Shown here piece after piece: positions 43,890 to 52,028 of a DNA stretch of 64,000 nucleotides. The translations under genes and the position numbers were made by a program. Origin of the DNA: Streptomyces asoensis (GTDB taxonomy: Bacteria; Actinomycetota; Actinomycetes; Streptomycetales; Streptomycetaceae); NCBI RefSeq assembly GCF_016860545.1, contig NZ_BNEB01000005.1, positions 3,038,001 to 3,102,000 of the forward strand, read 5' to 3'. Each line of letters opens with the position of its first letter. Within the stretch, counting starts at the first letter, position 1. The notes beneath the pieces were generated by a model. That model saw only the letters and a list, made by a program, of their open reading frames with translations, had not been told where the DNA came from and searched no databases.

Positions 43890-44705
43890 TCACGGACGGC
43901 GGGCCTCGACGAGGTGGCGGGTGCTGTGGGCGACGAAGGGCCCGCCGCTCTCGATCCGTTCGTGCAGGGCGCGCAGCCGGGGCCGGCAGGCCTCCACGGT
44001 GAAGCCCGGGACCATCCACACCACCTTGCGCAGGAAGTGGACCACCGCGGCGATGTCGTGGAACTCGACGCGGAGCCGCTCCGCGCGCAGGCCCACGACC
44101 TCCAGTCCCGCCGCCTCCGCCGCGGCCCGCTCCCGCTCGGGGTGCCGGGCGCCGCTCACCTCCCGCGGCTGCGGACCGAGGAAGTACTCGACGAGTTCGA
44201 AGACGCTGCGCGGGCCCACGTGCTGGGCGAAGTAGGTCCCGCCGGGCCGCAGCACCCGGGCGATCTCCTCCCACAGGGGCTGCACCGGATGCCTGCTGGT
44301 GACCAGGTCGAAGGCGCGGTCCGCGAAGGGCAGCGGACCTTCCTCCGGGGACGCGACGACAGCGATGCCGCGCGGGCGCAGCAGGGCCGTGGCCTTGGCC
44401 ACGTTCGCCGGCCAGCCCTCGGTGGCGACGGTGAGCACGGGGGCCTTCGGCGCCGCCCGGCCGAGGGCGAAGTCCAGGACCTCGCCCCCGCCGGTCTGCA
44501 CGTCGAGCGCCGCCCGCGCGCCGGCCAGCCGTCCGGCCAGCGACATCGCGTATCCCCAGGAGGGCCGCTCCTCGGTGGCCCGCCCTTCGAACCAGGAGAA
44601 GTCCCAGCCCTCGGTGGGGACGGCGGCGCCCTCGGCGAGCAGCGCCTCGAAGGCCGGGGCCGGGTGCCCGCCGCCGTGCCCGGTGCCCCGGTCCTTGTCG
44701 TCCAT
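43890..44705 (-). CDS. class I SAM-dependent methyltransferase
   Basis: A 271-residue methyltransferase. The SAM-binding core begins near residue 65 with ALDVQTGGGEVLDFAL, followed by VLTVATEGWPANVAKA, PFADRAFDLVTSRHPVQPLWEEIARVLRPGGTYFAQHV and a C-terminal VEFHDIAAVVHFLRKVVWMVPGF. The substrate is unknown. A family resemblance to ubiquinone/menaquinone-type methyltransferases exists in the core only. It starts with ATG. Confidence 0.88.
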   Translation of the reverse strand: MDDKDRGTGHGGGHPAPAFEALLAEGAAVPTEGWDFSWFEGRATEERPSWGYAMSLAGRLAGARAALDVQTGGGEVLDFALGRAAPKAPVLTVATEGWPANVAKATALLRPRGIAVVASPEEGPLPFADRAFDLVTSRHPVQPLWEEIARVLRPGGTYFAQHVGPRSVFELVEYFLGPQPREVSGARHPERERAAAEAAGLEVVGLRAERLRVEFHDIAAVVHFLRKVVWMVPGFTVEACRPRLRALHERIESGGPFVAHSTRHLVEARRP

Positions 44706-44760
44706 ACGGGGATGGTGGCAGAGGGGGCCGCCGCGCCGCCGCCGGTTTTCCGGCGGACCG

Positions 44761-45321
44761 TCACGCGTAGCGCAGCAGCACGACCCCGTTGCCGAAGGTG
44801 TGGGTGCCGGCCAGGCGGAGGGTGGCCGGGGGCTTCCGGCCGGTGTGCGGGAACAGGGGTGTGCCGCCGCCGACGAGGACCGGGTGGACGTAGATGCGGA
44901 ACTCGTCGACGAGGCCGTGCCGCAGGAACGAGGCGACGAGGTCGGCGCCGCTGAGCCCCAGGTCGCCGCCCGGCTCCGCCTTGAGCCGCGCGACCTCCTC
45001 GGGGACGACCTCGTGGACGACGGTGGTGTTCCAGTCGGCGTGCTCCAGCGTCCGCGAGTACACGATCTTCGGGATCTCCCGCCAGATGGCGGCGAACTCG
45101 GCCATCGTGGGCGGGACGTCGGGATCCGCGTCCGCGGTCGGCCAGAAGCCGGCCATCAGCTCGTAGGTGGTCCGGCCGCTGAGCAGGGCGCCCAGCCCGC
45201 GGACCGCGTCGTTGAAGTGCTGGTGGAGTTCCTCGTCGACCTGGTGCCAGGAGATGTCCCGGTCCGGCCCCTCGATGTACCCGTCGAGGGACACCGACAT
45301 CATCAGGACGATCTTCCTCAT
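44761..45321 (-). CDS. RibD C-terminal/dihydrofolate reductase-like protein
   Basis: A 186-residue NADPH-binding protein of the RibD_C family, starting with RKIVLMMSVSLDGYIEGPD, followed by DISWHQVDEELHQHF, LLSGRTTYELMAGFWP, KIVYSRTLEHADWNTTV, a GGDLGLSGADLVASFLRHGL strand-helix-loop and VLVGGGTPLFP. Such proteins are stand-alone reductases of unknown substrate. No riboflavin gene is adjacent. It starts with ATG and is divergent from the DUF192 gene. Confidence 0.88.
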   Translation of the reverse strand: MRKIVLMMSVSLDGYIEGPDRDISWHQVDEELHQHFNDAVRGLGALLSGRTTYELMAGFWPTADADPDVPPTMAEFAAIWREIPKIVYSRTLEHADWNTTVVHEVVPEEVARLKAEPGGDLGLSGADLVASFLRHGLVDEFRIYVHPVLVGGGTPLFPHTGRKPPATLRLAGTHTFGNGVVLLRYA

Positions 45322-45402
45322 ACGGGGGTCCCCTCCTCGTGTGCCGGCTCGCTACGGTGCGAAGGATCCAGAGGGTAGCCACACGGCCGAGGGGAGACGG
45401 GG

Positions 45403-45783
45403 ATGGCGCGCTGGCGGGACGGGCGGGGGGAACTGGTGGTGGACGCGGAGGGCGGCGGCCGCCGGGTCCCGGTGGAGATCGCGGCGTCCTACCGGGCCCG
45501 TACCCGGGGCCTGCTGGGGCGGGACTCGGTGGACGGGGCGATGCTGCTGACGCCCGCCGGCAGCGTGCACACCTTCCGGATGCGCATGCCGATCGACGTC
45601 GCGTATCTCGACCGCCGCCTGCGCGTCATCGCCGTACGCACCATGCCGCCGGGGCGACTCGGGCTGCCCCGGCTGCGCTCCCGTCATGTGCTGGAGGCGG
45701 CGGCCGGGGCCATGGAGACATGGGGTCTGCGGGCGGGGGTGCGGGTCGAGGTGCGGCTCAGCCCGCCGTGCGCGGGAACGTGA
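45403..45783 (+). CDS. DUF192 protein
   Basis: A 126-residue protein of the DUF192 family: ASYRARTRGLLGRDSVDGAMLLTPAGSVHTFRMRMPIDVAYLD, then RVIAVRTMPPGRLGLPRLRSRHVLEAAAGAMETWGLRAG. Most DUF192 proteins are secreted; this one lacks a signal peptide. Its 3' end overlaps the convergent OmpA-family gene by 26 bases. The function is unknown; in Tad loci of streptomycetes it is a common neighbour as far as I recall. Confidence 0.85.
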   Translation: MARWRDGRGELVVDAEGGGRRVPVEIAASYRARTRGLLGRDSVDGAMLLTPAGSVHTFRMRMPIDVAYLDRRLRVIAVRTMPPGRLGLPRLRSRHVLEAAAGAMETWGLRAGVRVEVRLSPPCAGT

Positions 45784-46372
45784 CCTCCACCCGGCGGTTC
45801 TTCTTGCGGCCGGCCTCGGTGGAGTTGTCGGAGATGGGGTACTGCTCGCCGTAGCCGCGCACCTCGAAGGTGATGCCCGGATTGTTCAGGTCACCGGCCA
45901 GTTCCGCCTGGACGGCGTCGGCCCGCTGCTTCGACAGGACGTCGCCGTGCGCGGAGGAGCCCAGGTTGTCCGTGAACCCGAAGACCCGGACCACGGTGGT
46001 GTTCTGCTTCTTGATCTCCTGGGCGATCGCGCCGATGCGGGCCTTCGCCTCCGCGCCGAGCCGCGCGCTGTCCTTGCCGAAGAGGACCTCGGCCTGGAGC
46101 GCGAACGTCACGTCGGCGTTGGTGTCCTCCCGCCGCTCGTCACCCGACTCGTCCTCGACGACCTGCTTGATGTCGAGCACCTTCGGCTCGGCGAGGGTGC
46201 CGCCCTCGGGAAGCTTGAGGTCGGGGTCGTTCGGGTCGACCTCCACGGGCGCGGTCGCGGTGGGTTCGGTGCCGGGCGGGACGCTGGGCGTGGTGTCGGC
46301 CGCGGCGGCGGGAGCCAGGCCGCCGACCACGAGGGCGGCCGCGGCCACCACCAGAGTGAGACGTGGGGTCAT
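45758..46372 (-). CDS. secreted OmpA-family protein
   Basis: A 204-residue exported protein. Residues 1-30 are a signal peptide (RLTLVVAAAALVVGGLAPAAAA). The C-terminal ~120 residues are an OmpA-like peptidoglycan-binding domain: VLFGKDSARLGAEAKARIGAIAQEI, FGFTDNLGSSAHGDVLSKQRADAVQAELA and GYGEQYPISDNSTEAGRKKNRRVEV, with the Asp and Arg that hold diaminopimelate. It ends the Tad locus and may anchor the apparatus to the wall. ATG 46372 follows GAGG, which overlaps the preceding stop, so it is coupled to the lipoprotein gene. Confidence 0.9.
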   Translation of the reverse strand: MTPRLTLVVAAAALVVGGLAPAAAADTTPSVPPGTEPTATAPVEVDPNDPDLKLPEGGTLAEPKVLDIKQVVEDESGDERREDTNADVTFALQAEVLFGKDSARLGAEAKARIGAIAQEIKKQNTTVVRVFGFTDNLGSSAHGDVLSKQRADAVQAELAGDLNNPGITFEVRGYGEQYPISDNSTEAGRKKNRRVEVTFPRTAG

Positions 46373-46380
46373 GGTCGGCC

Positions 46381-46959
46381 TCACCCGGAGATCTTGATGA
46401 CCCCGCTGGGGAACAGCGGGAGTTGGAAGGAGACGTCGGTGGAGCTCGCGGGGGGCGCGGGGAACTGGAGGAAGACGTCGATGGAGTCGCCGGCCTTGAG
46501 CGTCGAGAAGCCGGTGGTCGTGAGGGGCCGGCCTTCGGTGTCCCGCAGGACGTAGTAGCGCTTCTTGCTCTTGGAGTCGACGAGAGTGGCTCCGCCGAGT
46601 GACCGGCCGTTGTTCATGATCTCGGTCTCGTTGCCGCTCAGTGCCGAAGGAATCGTCACAAGAGTGCCGCTGTCGTTCTTCAGTGATCCGTCGACGGTGA
46701 CGAAGCCACCGGAGTCGCGGACGGCAGAGGTGATCTGGAGCAGTAGCCCGCTCGGCCCCTTCAACTCGGCCAAGGGCTCATCGGACTGGCCTTCCTGCGT
46801 GTTCTGCTGCGATTCATCGGGCTTGGTGGAGGACGACGCCGAGGACTGGGGCTTCTTGTCATCGCCGCCTCCGCCGCCGCAGGCGCCCGAGCCGACTGCC
46901 AGCCCGGTCACCACCGCGAGCGCGACCATCCCCCTACGGGCCTTCGCAGTGAACCGCAT
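46381..46959 (-). CDS. lipoprotein of the Tad locus
   Basis: A 192-residue lipoprotein: a signal peptide with lipobox VGSGAC at about residue 30, then a Gly/Ser/Gln/Asp spacer, and a domain with VTVDGSLKNDSGTLVTIPSALSG, SKKRYYVLRDTEGRPL and a final FPAPPASSTDVSFQLPLFPSGVIKI. No family name is clear. Its start ATG 46959 is preferred (GGAG 8 bases upstream) over an earlier ATG at 46965. It is followed by the OmpA-family gene, whose ribosome binding site overlaps its stop. Confidence 0.8.
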   Translation of the reverse strand: MRFTAKARRGMVALAVVTGLAVGSGACGGGGGDDKKPQSSASSSTKPDESQQNTQEGQSDEPLAELKGPSGLLLQITSAVRDSGGFVTVDGSLKNDSGTLVTIPSALSGNETEIMNNGRSLGGATLVDSKSKKRYYVLRDTEGRPLTTTGFSTLKAGDSIDVFLQFPAPPASSTDVSFQLPLFPSGVIKISG

Positions 46960-46999
46960 GCTCATCACTCCGCTTCTTTCAGCACTCGTCGATCGCACG

Positions 47000-47605
47000 T
47001 CAGTCAGTGGTCAGGTGAACGCCGAAGAGGTCTTCGGGTCCGGGGAGATCGGCGAGATCGTCCGGGTCCAGCTCCCAGTCCCTCTCACCGTCCCCGTCCT
47101 TGCAGGTGAGCGTCGGTAGCAGGTCGGCCGGAGCCGGCTGGCCCGGCGGTTCGAACGTGCACAGCGACTCGATCACGGCAGTGGCGAGGGCGTGTGCCCT
47201 CGTCGTGCTCGTGATGGGAAGTACGGAGTCCCCTGCCGACTTGTTCGCCTGCACCTTGACCGTCGTCCGGATGCCGTCGTGGCATGTGTCCACACTGGCG
47301 TCGTTCTGGGCCGCAAGCTCCTGGGCGCGCCAGCAGGACGGCTTCAGCCCGACATCGCCGTCGAAGATCTGCTGCCATCGTGTCGGGTCGAGGACGGCGG
47401 ACTTCCACAAGTCGCCGAGTTCGTCCCTGGTCTCCTGCGCTGCCGCCAGAGCGGCTGCGTCAGCCGCGGTCTGCGCTCCGTTGCGGTTCACCGCTGCCTG
47501 ACCGACCGCGAAGTACGCGAACGCCAAGAAGAGCAGGCCCGCCACCACCATGATGTAGATGGGGAAGACCTGCCCGGCGTCGCCGTAGCCGCGAGATCGG
47601 GTCAG
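47000..47605 (-). CDS. TadG/TadE-like pseudopilin
   Basis: A 201-residue protein with a Tad-type N-terminus: RGYGDAGQVFPIYIMVVAGLLFLAFAYFAVGQAAVNRNGAQTAADAAALAAAQE, a single hydrophobic helix at about 12-35, and a long Cys-containing extracellular part. The only start compatible with the conserved N-terminus and the AAGGTGG ribosome binding site is a CTG at 47605, overlapping the pilin stop as CTGA. If this is not used, the next in-frame ATG (in the membrane helix) would remove the conserved N-terminus. Confidence 0.8.
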   Translation of the reverse strand: MTRSRGYGDAGQVFPIYIMVVAGLLFLAFAYFAVGQAAVNRNGAQTAADAAALAAAQETRDELGDLWKSAVLDPTRWQQIFDGDVGLKPSCWRAQELAAQNDASVDTCHDGIRTTVKVQANKSAGDSVLPITSTTRAHALATAVIESLCTFEPPGQPAPADLLPTLTCKDGDGERDWELDPDDLADLPGPEDLFGVHLTTD

Positions 47606-47838
47606 GGAGCCACCTTGCCGATCTGGGTGGTCAGCTTGTCCACGATGGTCTGGCCGAGGTTCGTGTTGGCGATGAGGACGACGATCGCCACCACCACCGC
47701 GATGATGCCCAGGTACTCGACGGCGGTCTGGCCCCGGTCGTTGCCGGCGCGGCGGCGTACCGCCCGGGCCGTCGTGTTCGTCCAGCCGCTCACCCGGACC
47801 TTGGCCGCGACGGCGGTCTTCAGCAGCAGGTCGCTCAT
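47602..47838 (-). CDS. Flp-type pilin
   Basis: A 78-residue pilin precursor. The basic leader (KTAVAAKVRVSGWTNTTARAVRRRAGNDRG) is followed by the prepilin-type site G-QTAVEYLG and the hydrophobic core IIAVVVAIVVLIANTN; the end has a short helix KLTTQIGKV. The Glu five residues after the predicted cut is the classic position. ATG 47838 has GAGAGGAA upstream. The stop overlaps the start of the TadG-like gene by four bases. Confidence 0.9.
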   Translation of the reverse strand: MSDLLLKTAVAAKVRVSGWTNTTARAVRRRAGNDRGQTAVEYLGIIAVVVAIVVLIANTNLGQTIVDKLTTQIGKVAP

Positions 47839-47946
47839 GGCGTTCCTCTCCGTTGGTGGCGTGACCGGCACCGTACGGCCGTGCGTCCGTCCGGGAGAAG
47901 GGTCCCTGGGCCCAATTCCGGGCCCAGCGGTGTGTCCGTCGCGGTC

Positions 47947-48738
47947 TCATGAGGTCACCGCCGTGCCGAGCCATTTGGCCGCCGCCTCGGAGCGGCTGCT
48001 GCTGTGGAGCTTGGCGAAGATGCGGTTGATGTGGTTCTTGACCGTCTTCTCGCTGATGAAGCAGGTGGCGGCGATCTGCTGGTTGGTCATGCCCGACGCG
48101 ATGAGGTCCATGATCTCCGCCTCCCTCGCGCTGAGTTGGAACCCCGCCCTGAGTACCCGTGACGACTGTCTCACGGGCGATTGCAACTGCGAAAGCGCTT
48201 CCGCTGAAGTCATGGGAAATAGGGGCTTTGGGTCCGCTTCTACATGTGCAGTCGCATCGCTTCGGAGATGTTCCAGTACCGCTGTGGCCGCGGTCGGGGT
48301 GAAGTGGGCCCGGCCCACGGTGACGTCGCGCACCGCCGACACCAGTTCCTCCACGGTGAACTCCCCGTGGACCAGGTAGCCTCCGGCGCCACCGCGCAGG
48401 GCGGCCCGGACGATGTCGGCCTCGTGGCTGTACGTCAGCATCACGACCCGGGTGATCGCCGTCAGGTGGGGCAGGGCGGAGAGTCCGTCCACGCCGGGCA
48501 TGCGCACGTCCAGGAGGACGACGTCGGGGCGGTGCCGCAGGGCCGTCTCGCAGGCCTCGCGGCCGTCCGACGCCTGCGCGACGACCGTGATGTCCTCGCG
48601 TCCGGACAGCAGGGCGGTGAGTCCCGCGCGGACGACCGGGTTGTCGTCGGCGACGACCACGCGCACGGGAGCGGGCCGGGGCGACGGCGGGAAGAGCGGC
48701 TGCCCGGCGGCGGGGTGAGGGGACGGCAGGTCCGGCAT
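47947..48738 (-). CDS. NarL-family response regulator of the Tad locus
   Basis: A 263-residue regulator. The receiver domain begins near residue 25 (RVVVADDNPVVRAGL), with the phosphoacceptor Asp in DVVLLDVRMPG. The C-terminal LuxR-type HTH is FQLSAREAEIMDLIASGMTNQQIAATCFISEKTVKNHINRIFAKL. The ~45-residue linker between them is unusually AT-rich for the region (48180-48290), and it contains a Gln/Ser-rich segment. The ATG overlaps the histidine kinase stop (ATGA), so both are made together. Confidence 0.93.
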   Translation of the reverse strand: MPDLPSPHPAAGQPLFPPSPRPAPVRVVVADDNPVVRAGLTALLSGREDITVVAQASDGREACETALRHRPDVVLLDVRMPGVDGLSALPHLTAITRVVMLTYSHEADIVRAALRGGAGGYLVHGEFTVEELVSAVRDVTVGRAHFTPTAATAVLEHLRSDATAHVEADPKPLFPMTSAEALSQLQSPVRQSSRVLRAGFQLSAREAEIMDLIASGMTNQQIAATCFISEKTVKNHINRIFAKLHSSSRSEAAAKWLGTAVTS

Positions 48739-50162
48739 CAGGCGACCTCCTGCGCGGTGAACGCGGCCAGGGGCAGTTCCAGGCGCACCTCGGTGCCCCG
48801 GGCGTGGTGGCCCTGGCCGATGTGGATGCGGGCGCCGACGGAGGCGGCCCGTTCGGCCATGCCCACGAGCCCGAAGTGACCGTCGCGGCGCAGCTGTTCG
48901 AGGGTGGCGCCGGGCGGGATCCCCCGGCCGTCGTCGCGGACGCTGAGGGTGAGGAGGCCGCCGTCCACCGCCGCCCGGACCTCCACGCGGGTGGGGCACG
49001 CGTGCCGGTGGGCGTTCTCCATGGCCTCCGAGGTGATGGTGAGGAGCTGGCGGGCCACTGCGGGCGGCACGGGGAGCGTCTCGCGGTCGGCGCAGGCGTG
49101 GTAGCTGACGGGCAGGCCCGTCCGGTCCCCGAACAGGCCGGTGTGCGCGGCAAGTTCGGGCAGGAGGTCGACGTCCTGCGCCGGGTGGGGCTCGCGGCGC
49201 AGGTCGGTGAGGAGTTCGCGGGACTCGGCGGCGGCGCGGCGGGCGGCCCGGGCGACGAGTTCGGCGTGTTGCCGCACGAGGACCGGGTCGGTGCCCGGGG
49301 TGCCGGCCGAGTGGGCCAGGGCATCGGCGGCGAGGGCCACCCCGTGCAGGGTCTTGGCCACCGAGTCGTGCATCTCGCGGGCCAGGCGGGCCCGTTCGGC
49401 GGCGGCCGCCTCGGTGCCGGCCAGGCGGGCCTTGACGGAGGTCAGGGCGTGGGTGGCCGCGCCGAACCGGAGCATGAGCTGACGCAGGGACGAGCCCATC
49501 GCGCCGGTGATGACGCACAGCCCCGGCAGCAGCAGCCGCTCGGCGAGGCTCACGCCGGACTCCCGTACGAGGGTCGCGTGGACCAGCAGCAGGATCAGCG
49601 ACTGGAGGGACGCGAAACCGGCGGCTCCCCGCCAGCCGTAGACGATGCCGGCCAGCAGCGGGGTGCAGACACTGACGTAGGCGAGCGTGGTGTCGGGGCC
49701 CGCGGAGATCAGCAGCAGGGTGCCGAACAGGGTGTCCACGGCCAGGAGGGAGGGGTGGCGCAGGAGCAGGGGGCCGAAGCGTTCCCAGTCGCGGAAGAGG
49801 ACGTACGAGCCCATGAACGTGACGACCACGGCGGCGCCGACCAGGCGGGTACCCAGGCCGGGGGCGGCGTTGAGGAGCGCCGCGGGGGTGGCGACCGCGA
49901 TCATCGCCAGACGGAACCCGAAGACCTGCCGGCACATCGCCTGGAGGGCGTTGACCTGGAGCCGGACGTCCTCCGTCCCCGGCGCCCCGCCCTCCTCCCC
50001 GGCCCCGGCCCCGGCCACCGTCATACCGGCCGTCGCGGCTCCGGGCATCGCCGTCGTCCCGGCCTCCGCGTCCGCGGCCGTCGCCGCCGTCACACCGGCC
50101 ACCGTCGCAGGCCCGGCGGCAGCCGCCTTCGTGCCGGTTCTCGCCGTCGTCATGGCTGTCAT
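48738..50162 (-). CDS. sensor histidine kinase of the Tad locus
   Basis: A 474-residue NarL-type kinase. A 65-residue Ala/Thr/Gly-rich N-terminus is followed by about five or six membrane helices (residues 80-240). The phosphotransfer helix has REMHDSVAKTLHG with the His, and the ATPase has SEAMENAHRHA, RDDGRGIPP and GHFGLVGMAERA. No extracellular domain of size is visible, so the sensor may read membrane state. It shares an ATGA overlap with its regulator and lies just after the TadC gene. Confidence 0.92.
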   Translation of the reverse strand: MTAMTTARTGTKAAAAGPATVAGVTAATAADAEAGTTAMPGAATAGMTVAGAGAGEEGGAPGTEDVRLQVNALQAMCRQVFGFRLAMIAVATPAALLNAAPGLGTRLVGAAVVVTFMGSYVLFRDWERFGPLLLRHPSLLAVDTLFGTLLLISAGPDTTLAYVSVCTPLLAGIVYGWRGAAGFASLQSLILLLVHATLVRESGVSLAERLLLPGLCVITGAMGSSLRQLMLRFGAATHALTSVKARLAGTEAAAAERARLAREMHDSVAKTLHGVALAADALAHSAGTPGTDPVLVRQHAELVARAARRAAAESRELLTDLRREPHPAQDVDLLPELAAHTGLFGDRTGLPVSYHACADRETLPVPPAVARQLLTITSEAMENAHRHACPTRVEVRAAVDGGLLTLSVRDDGRGIPPGATLEQLRRDGHFGLVGMAERAASVGARIHIGQGHHARGTEVRLELPLAAFTAQEVA

Positions 50163-50171
50163 GTCGTCCGC

Positions 50172-51059
50172 CTAGTCGCCCGTGATCGAGCTGAAGTCCG
50201 TACCGGAGCCGAGCAGCATTCCCGCGCCGAGGAGGAGCATCGTCGCCGGGACCATGAACGTCGTGATCATCAATGTGGCCTTGGGGACCGCCCGGGCCGC
50301 CTTGCGGCGGGCGTTCTGCGCGTCCGTGCGGCGCATGTCCTTGGCGATCGAGACGAGCGTGTCGACGATCGGCGCCCCCAGCTCCTCGCCCTGCTGGAGC
50401 GCCGTGACGAACATGGCGACCTGCTCGGAGTCGTTGCGGCGGCGCAGCTCCTGGAAGGCCTCGCGGCGGCTCACGCCGAGGTCCATCTGACGCAGCGTGA
50501 TACGGATCTCGTCCGCCCAGGGGCCCTCGTAGCGGGAGGCCACCCGGTCGAGGGCCTGCCGGAAACCGAGGCCCGCGCTCACGACCACGGCGAGGACGTC
50601 GAGGAAGTCCGGCAGGGTCCGTTCGATGGCGTCCTTGCGGACCCGGATCGCGGACCAGATGCCGACCTCGGACCAGAACAGACCGAAGGCGAGCATGAGC
50701 AGCGCGACGAAGAAGCTGCCCTGGAGGAGCGCGGCGAACGCGCCGAGGGCGCCGATCGCGCCGTAGACCGCGCGCCGGGCCGCGTACCGGTCGATGGTCA
50801 GGCCGCCGGGGTTGCCCGCGAGGTCGATCCTGCGCCGGTAGCGGGCGACCTGGCGGGGGCCCATCAGGCGCAGGACGGCGGGGGCGTACCGCATGCCCAT
50901 GCGGTCGACGAGCGAGCCGACGGCGCCGGTGCGCGTGGAGCCGACCTCCAGCGCCAGCGCGAGGTCGGTGGGGAGCTTCACGTCGGCCCGGTACATGCGG
51001 ATGCCGGCGAACATCCCCCAGACGCCGAGACCCACGGCGAGTGCGAGCAGCATGTCCAT
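50172..51059 (-). CDS. tadC: TadC-like pilus platform protein
   Basis: A 295-residue inner membrane platform protein of the type II secretion F/TadC family. It has about four transmembrane segments (1-20, 100-150 as a pair, 270-292) and a cytoplasmic domain with DFLDVLAVVVSAGLGFRQAL, PWADEIRITLRQMDLGVSRREAFQELRRR and ALQQGEELGAPIVDTL. The ATG at 51059 lies 11 bases after AGGAGG; a GTG within that motif is rejected. It pairs with TadB encoded next door. Confidence 0.9.
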   Translation of the reverse strand: MDMLLALAVGLGVWGMFAGIRMYRADVKLPTDLALALEVGSTRTGAVGSLVDRMGMRYAPAVLRLMGPRQVARYRRRIDLAGNPGGLTIDRYAARRAVYGAIGALGAFAALLQGSFFVALLMLAFGLFWSEVGIWSAIRVRKDAIERTLPDFLDVLAVVVSAGLGFRQALDRVASRYEGPWADEIRITLRQMDLGVSRREAFQELRRRNDSEQVAMFVTALQQGEELGAPIVDTLVSIAKDMRRTDAQNARRKAARAVPKATLMITTFMVPATMLLLGAGMLLGSGTDFSSITGD

Positions 51060-51078
51060 CCTGTGCGCCACCTCCTGC

Positions 51079-52023
51079 TCAGACGTCGATGCGGGACATA
51101 CGGCGGATGAGGACGAACCCGACGGCGTAGAGGCCGAACGCGATGATGACGCAGGCCTGGCCGACGGGCGACCCCGTCATCCGGTCCAGCGTGCCGTCCT
51201 CGACGCTGTTCATGAGGAACAACGCCCCGACCCCCAGGGCGGGCACCGCGTACGACGTCATGTTCACCTGCGAGAGCTGCGTGCGGACCTCGCGCCGGGT
51301 CTCCTTGCGTTCCTCGAGCGTCTCGGTGAGGTTGCGCAGGGCTCCGACGACCTGGCCGCCCGCGCGGTTGGAGAGGACCAGGGTGGTCACCAGGACGACG
51401 AGTTCGCGGGAGGGCAGGCGGTCGGCGAGCTCGCCGAGGGCGTCCTCCATGGAGTGGCCGACGGCCAGCTGGTTGGCCACCTTGCCGAGTTCCTCGCCGG
51501 CCGGGGCCTCCAGCTCCTCCGCGGCCATGCCGATGGCGGTGCGCAGCGCGAGGCCGGCGTGGGTGGCGTTGGCCAGGATGCGGGCCAGTTCGGGCAGTTG
51601 GTTGATGAACCGCTCGATGCGTTTCTGGCGTTGCCAGTTGAGGAACTGCCACGCCGCCCAGACGCCCAGGAGGCCGGCGAGCGGGCCGAAGAAGGGGGCC
51701 AGCGTGGCCTGGCCGGCCAGCCACAGGCCGGCGACCGCCGCCAGCATGTACACGAAGAACTCGCCCGGGGTCACGTCGAGTCCGGTCGCCGCGAGCTTGC
51801 GCTCCAGCCTGCGCCCGGGCCCGGTGCGGCGCAGCCGCCGGTCCAGGGTGCGGAACCGGCGCCGGCGGCCGGTGCCGGGCAGCTGTCCGGTGGCGGAGAG
51901 GCGTTCCACCAGCTCCGCCCGACGGGCCCGCCCCTGTCCGTACGCGTGCACGCCCACGACGGCCAGGGCGCAGGTCAGTACGGTCACGCCGGTGGTGAGG
52001 GCGATCAGGCTGTCGAGGTCCAT
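51079..52023 (-). CDS. tadB: TadB-like pilus platform protein
   Basis: A 314-residue homologue of TadC with the same fold: an N-terminal helix, a basic stretch, a helix pair at about 90-125 and C-terminal helices at 255-310. NQLPELARILANATHAGLALRTAIGMAAEEL and DALGELADRLPSRELVVLVTTLVLSNRAGGQVVGAL are the T2SSF repeats. It forms the assembly platform with TadC. It is followed by TadC after 20 bases and preceded by the CpaF ATPase gene with 5 bases between them. Confidence 0.92.
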   Translation of the reverse strand: MDLDSLIALTTGVTVLTCALAVVGVHAYGQGRARRAELVERLSATGQLPGTGRRRRFRTLDRRLRRTGPGRRLERKLAATGLDVTPGEFFVYMLAAVAGLWLAGQATLAPFFGPLAGLLGVWAAWQFLNWQRQKRIERFINQLPELARILANATHAGLALRTAIGMAAEELEAPAGEELGKVANQLAVGHSMEDALGELADRLPSRELVVLVTTLVLSNRAGGQVVGALRNLTETLEERKETRREVRTQLSQVNMTSYAVPALGVGALFLMNSVEDGTLDRMTGSPVGQACVIIAFGLYAVGFVLIRRMSRIDV

Positions 52024-52028
52024 CTGCG

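Noticed and set aside
47947..49935. A 662-codon open frame that would fuse extra sequence to the Tad response regulator
   Set aside because: The upstream part is antiphase to the histidine kinase and Pro/Arg-rich. The regulator has an ATG overlapping the kinase stop and its receiver domain starts shortly after.
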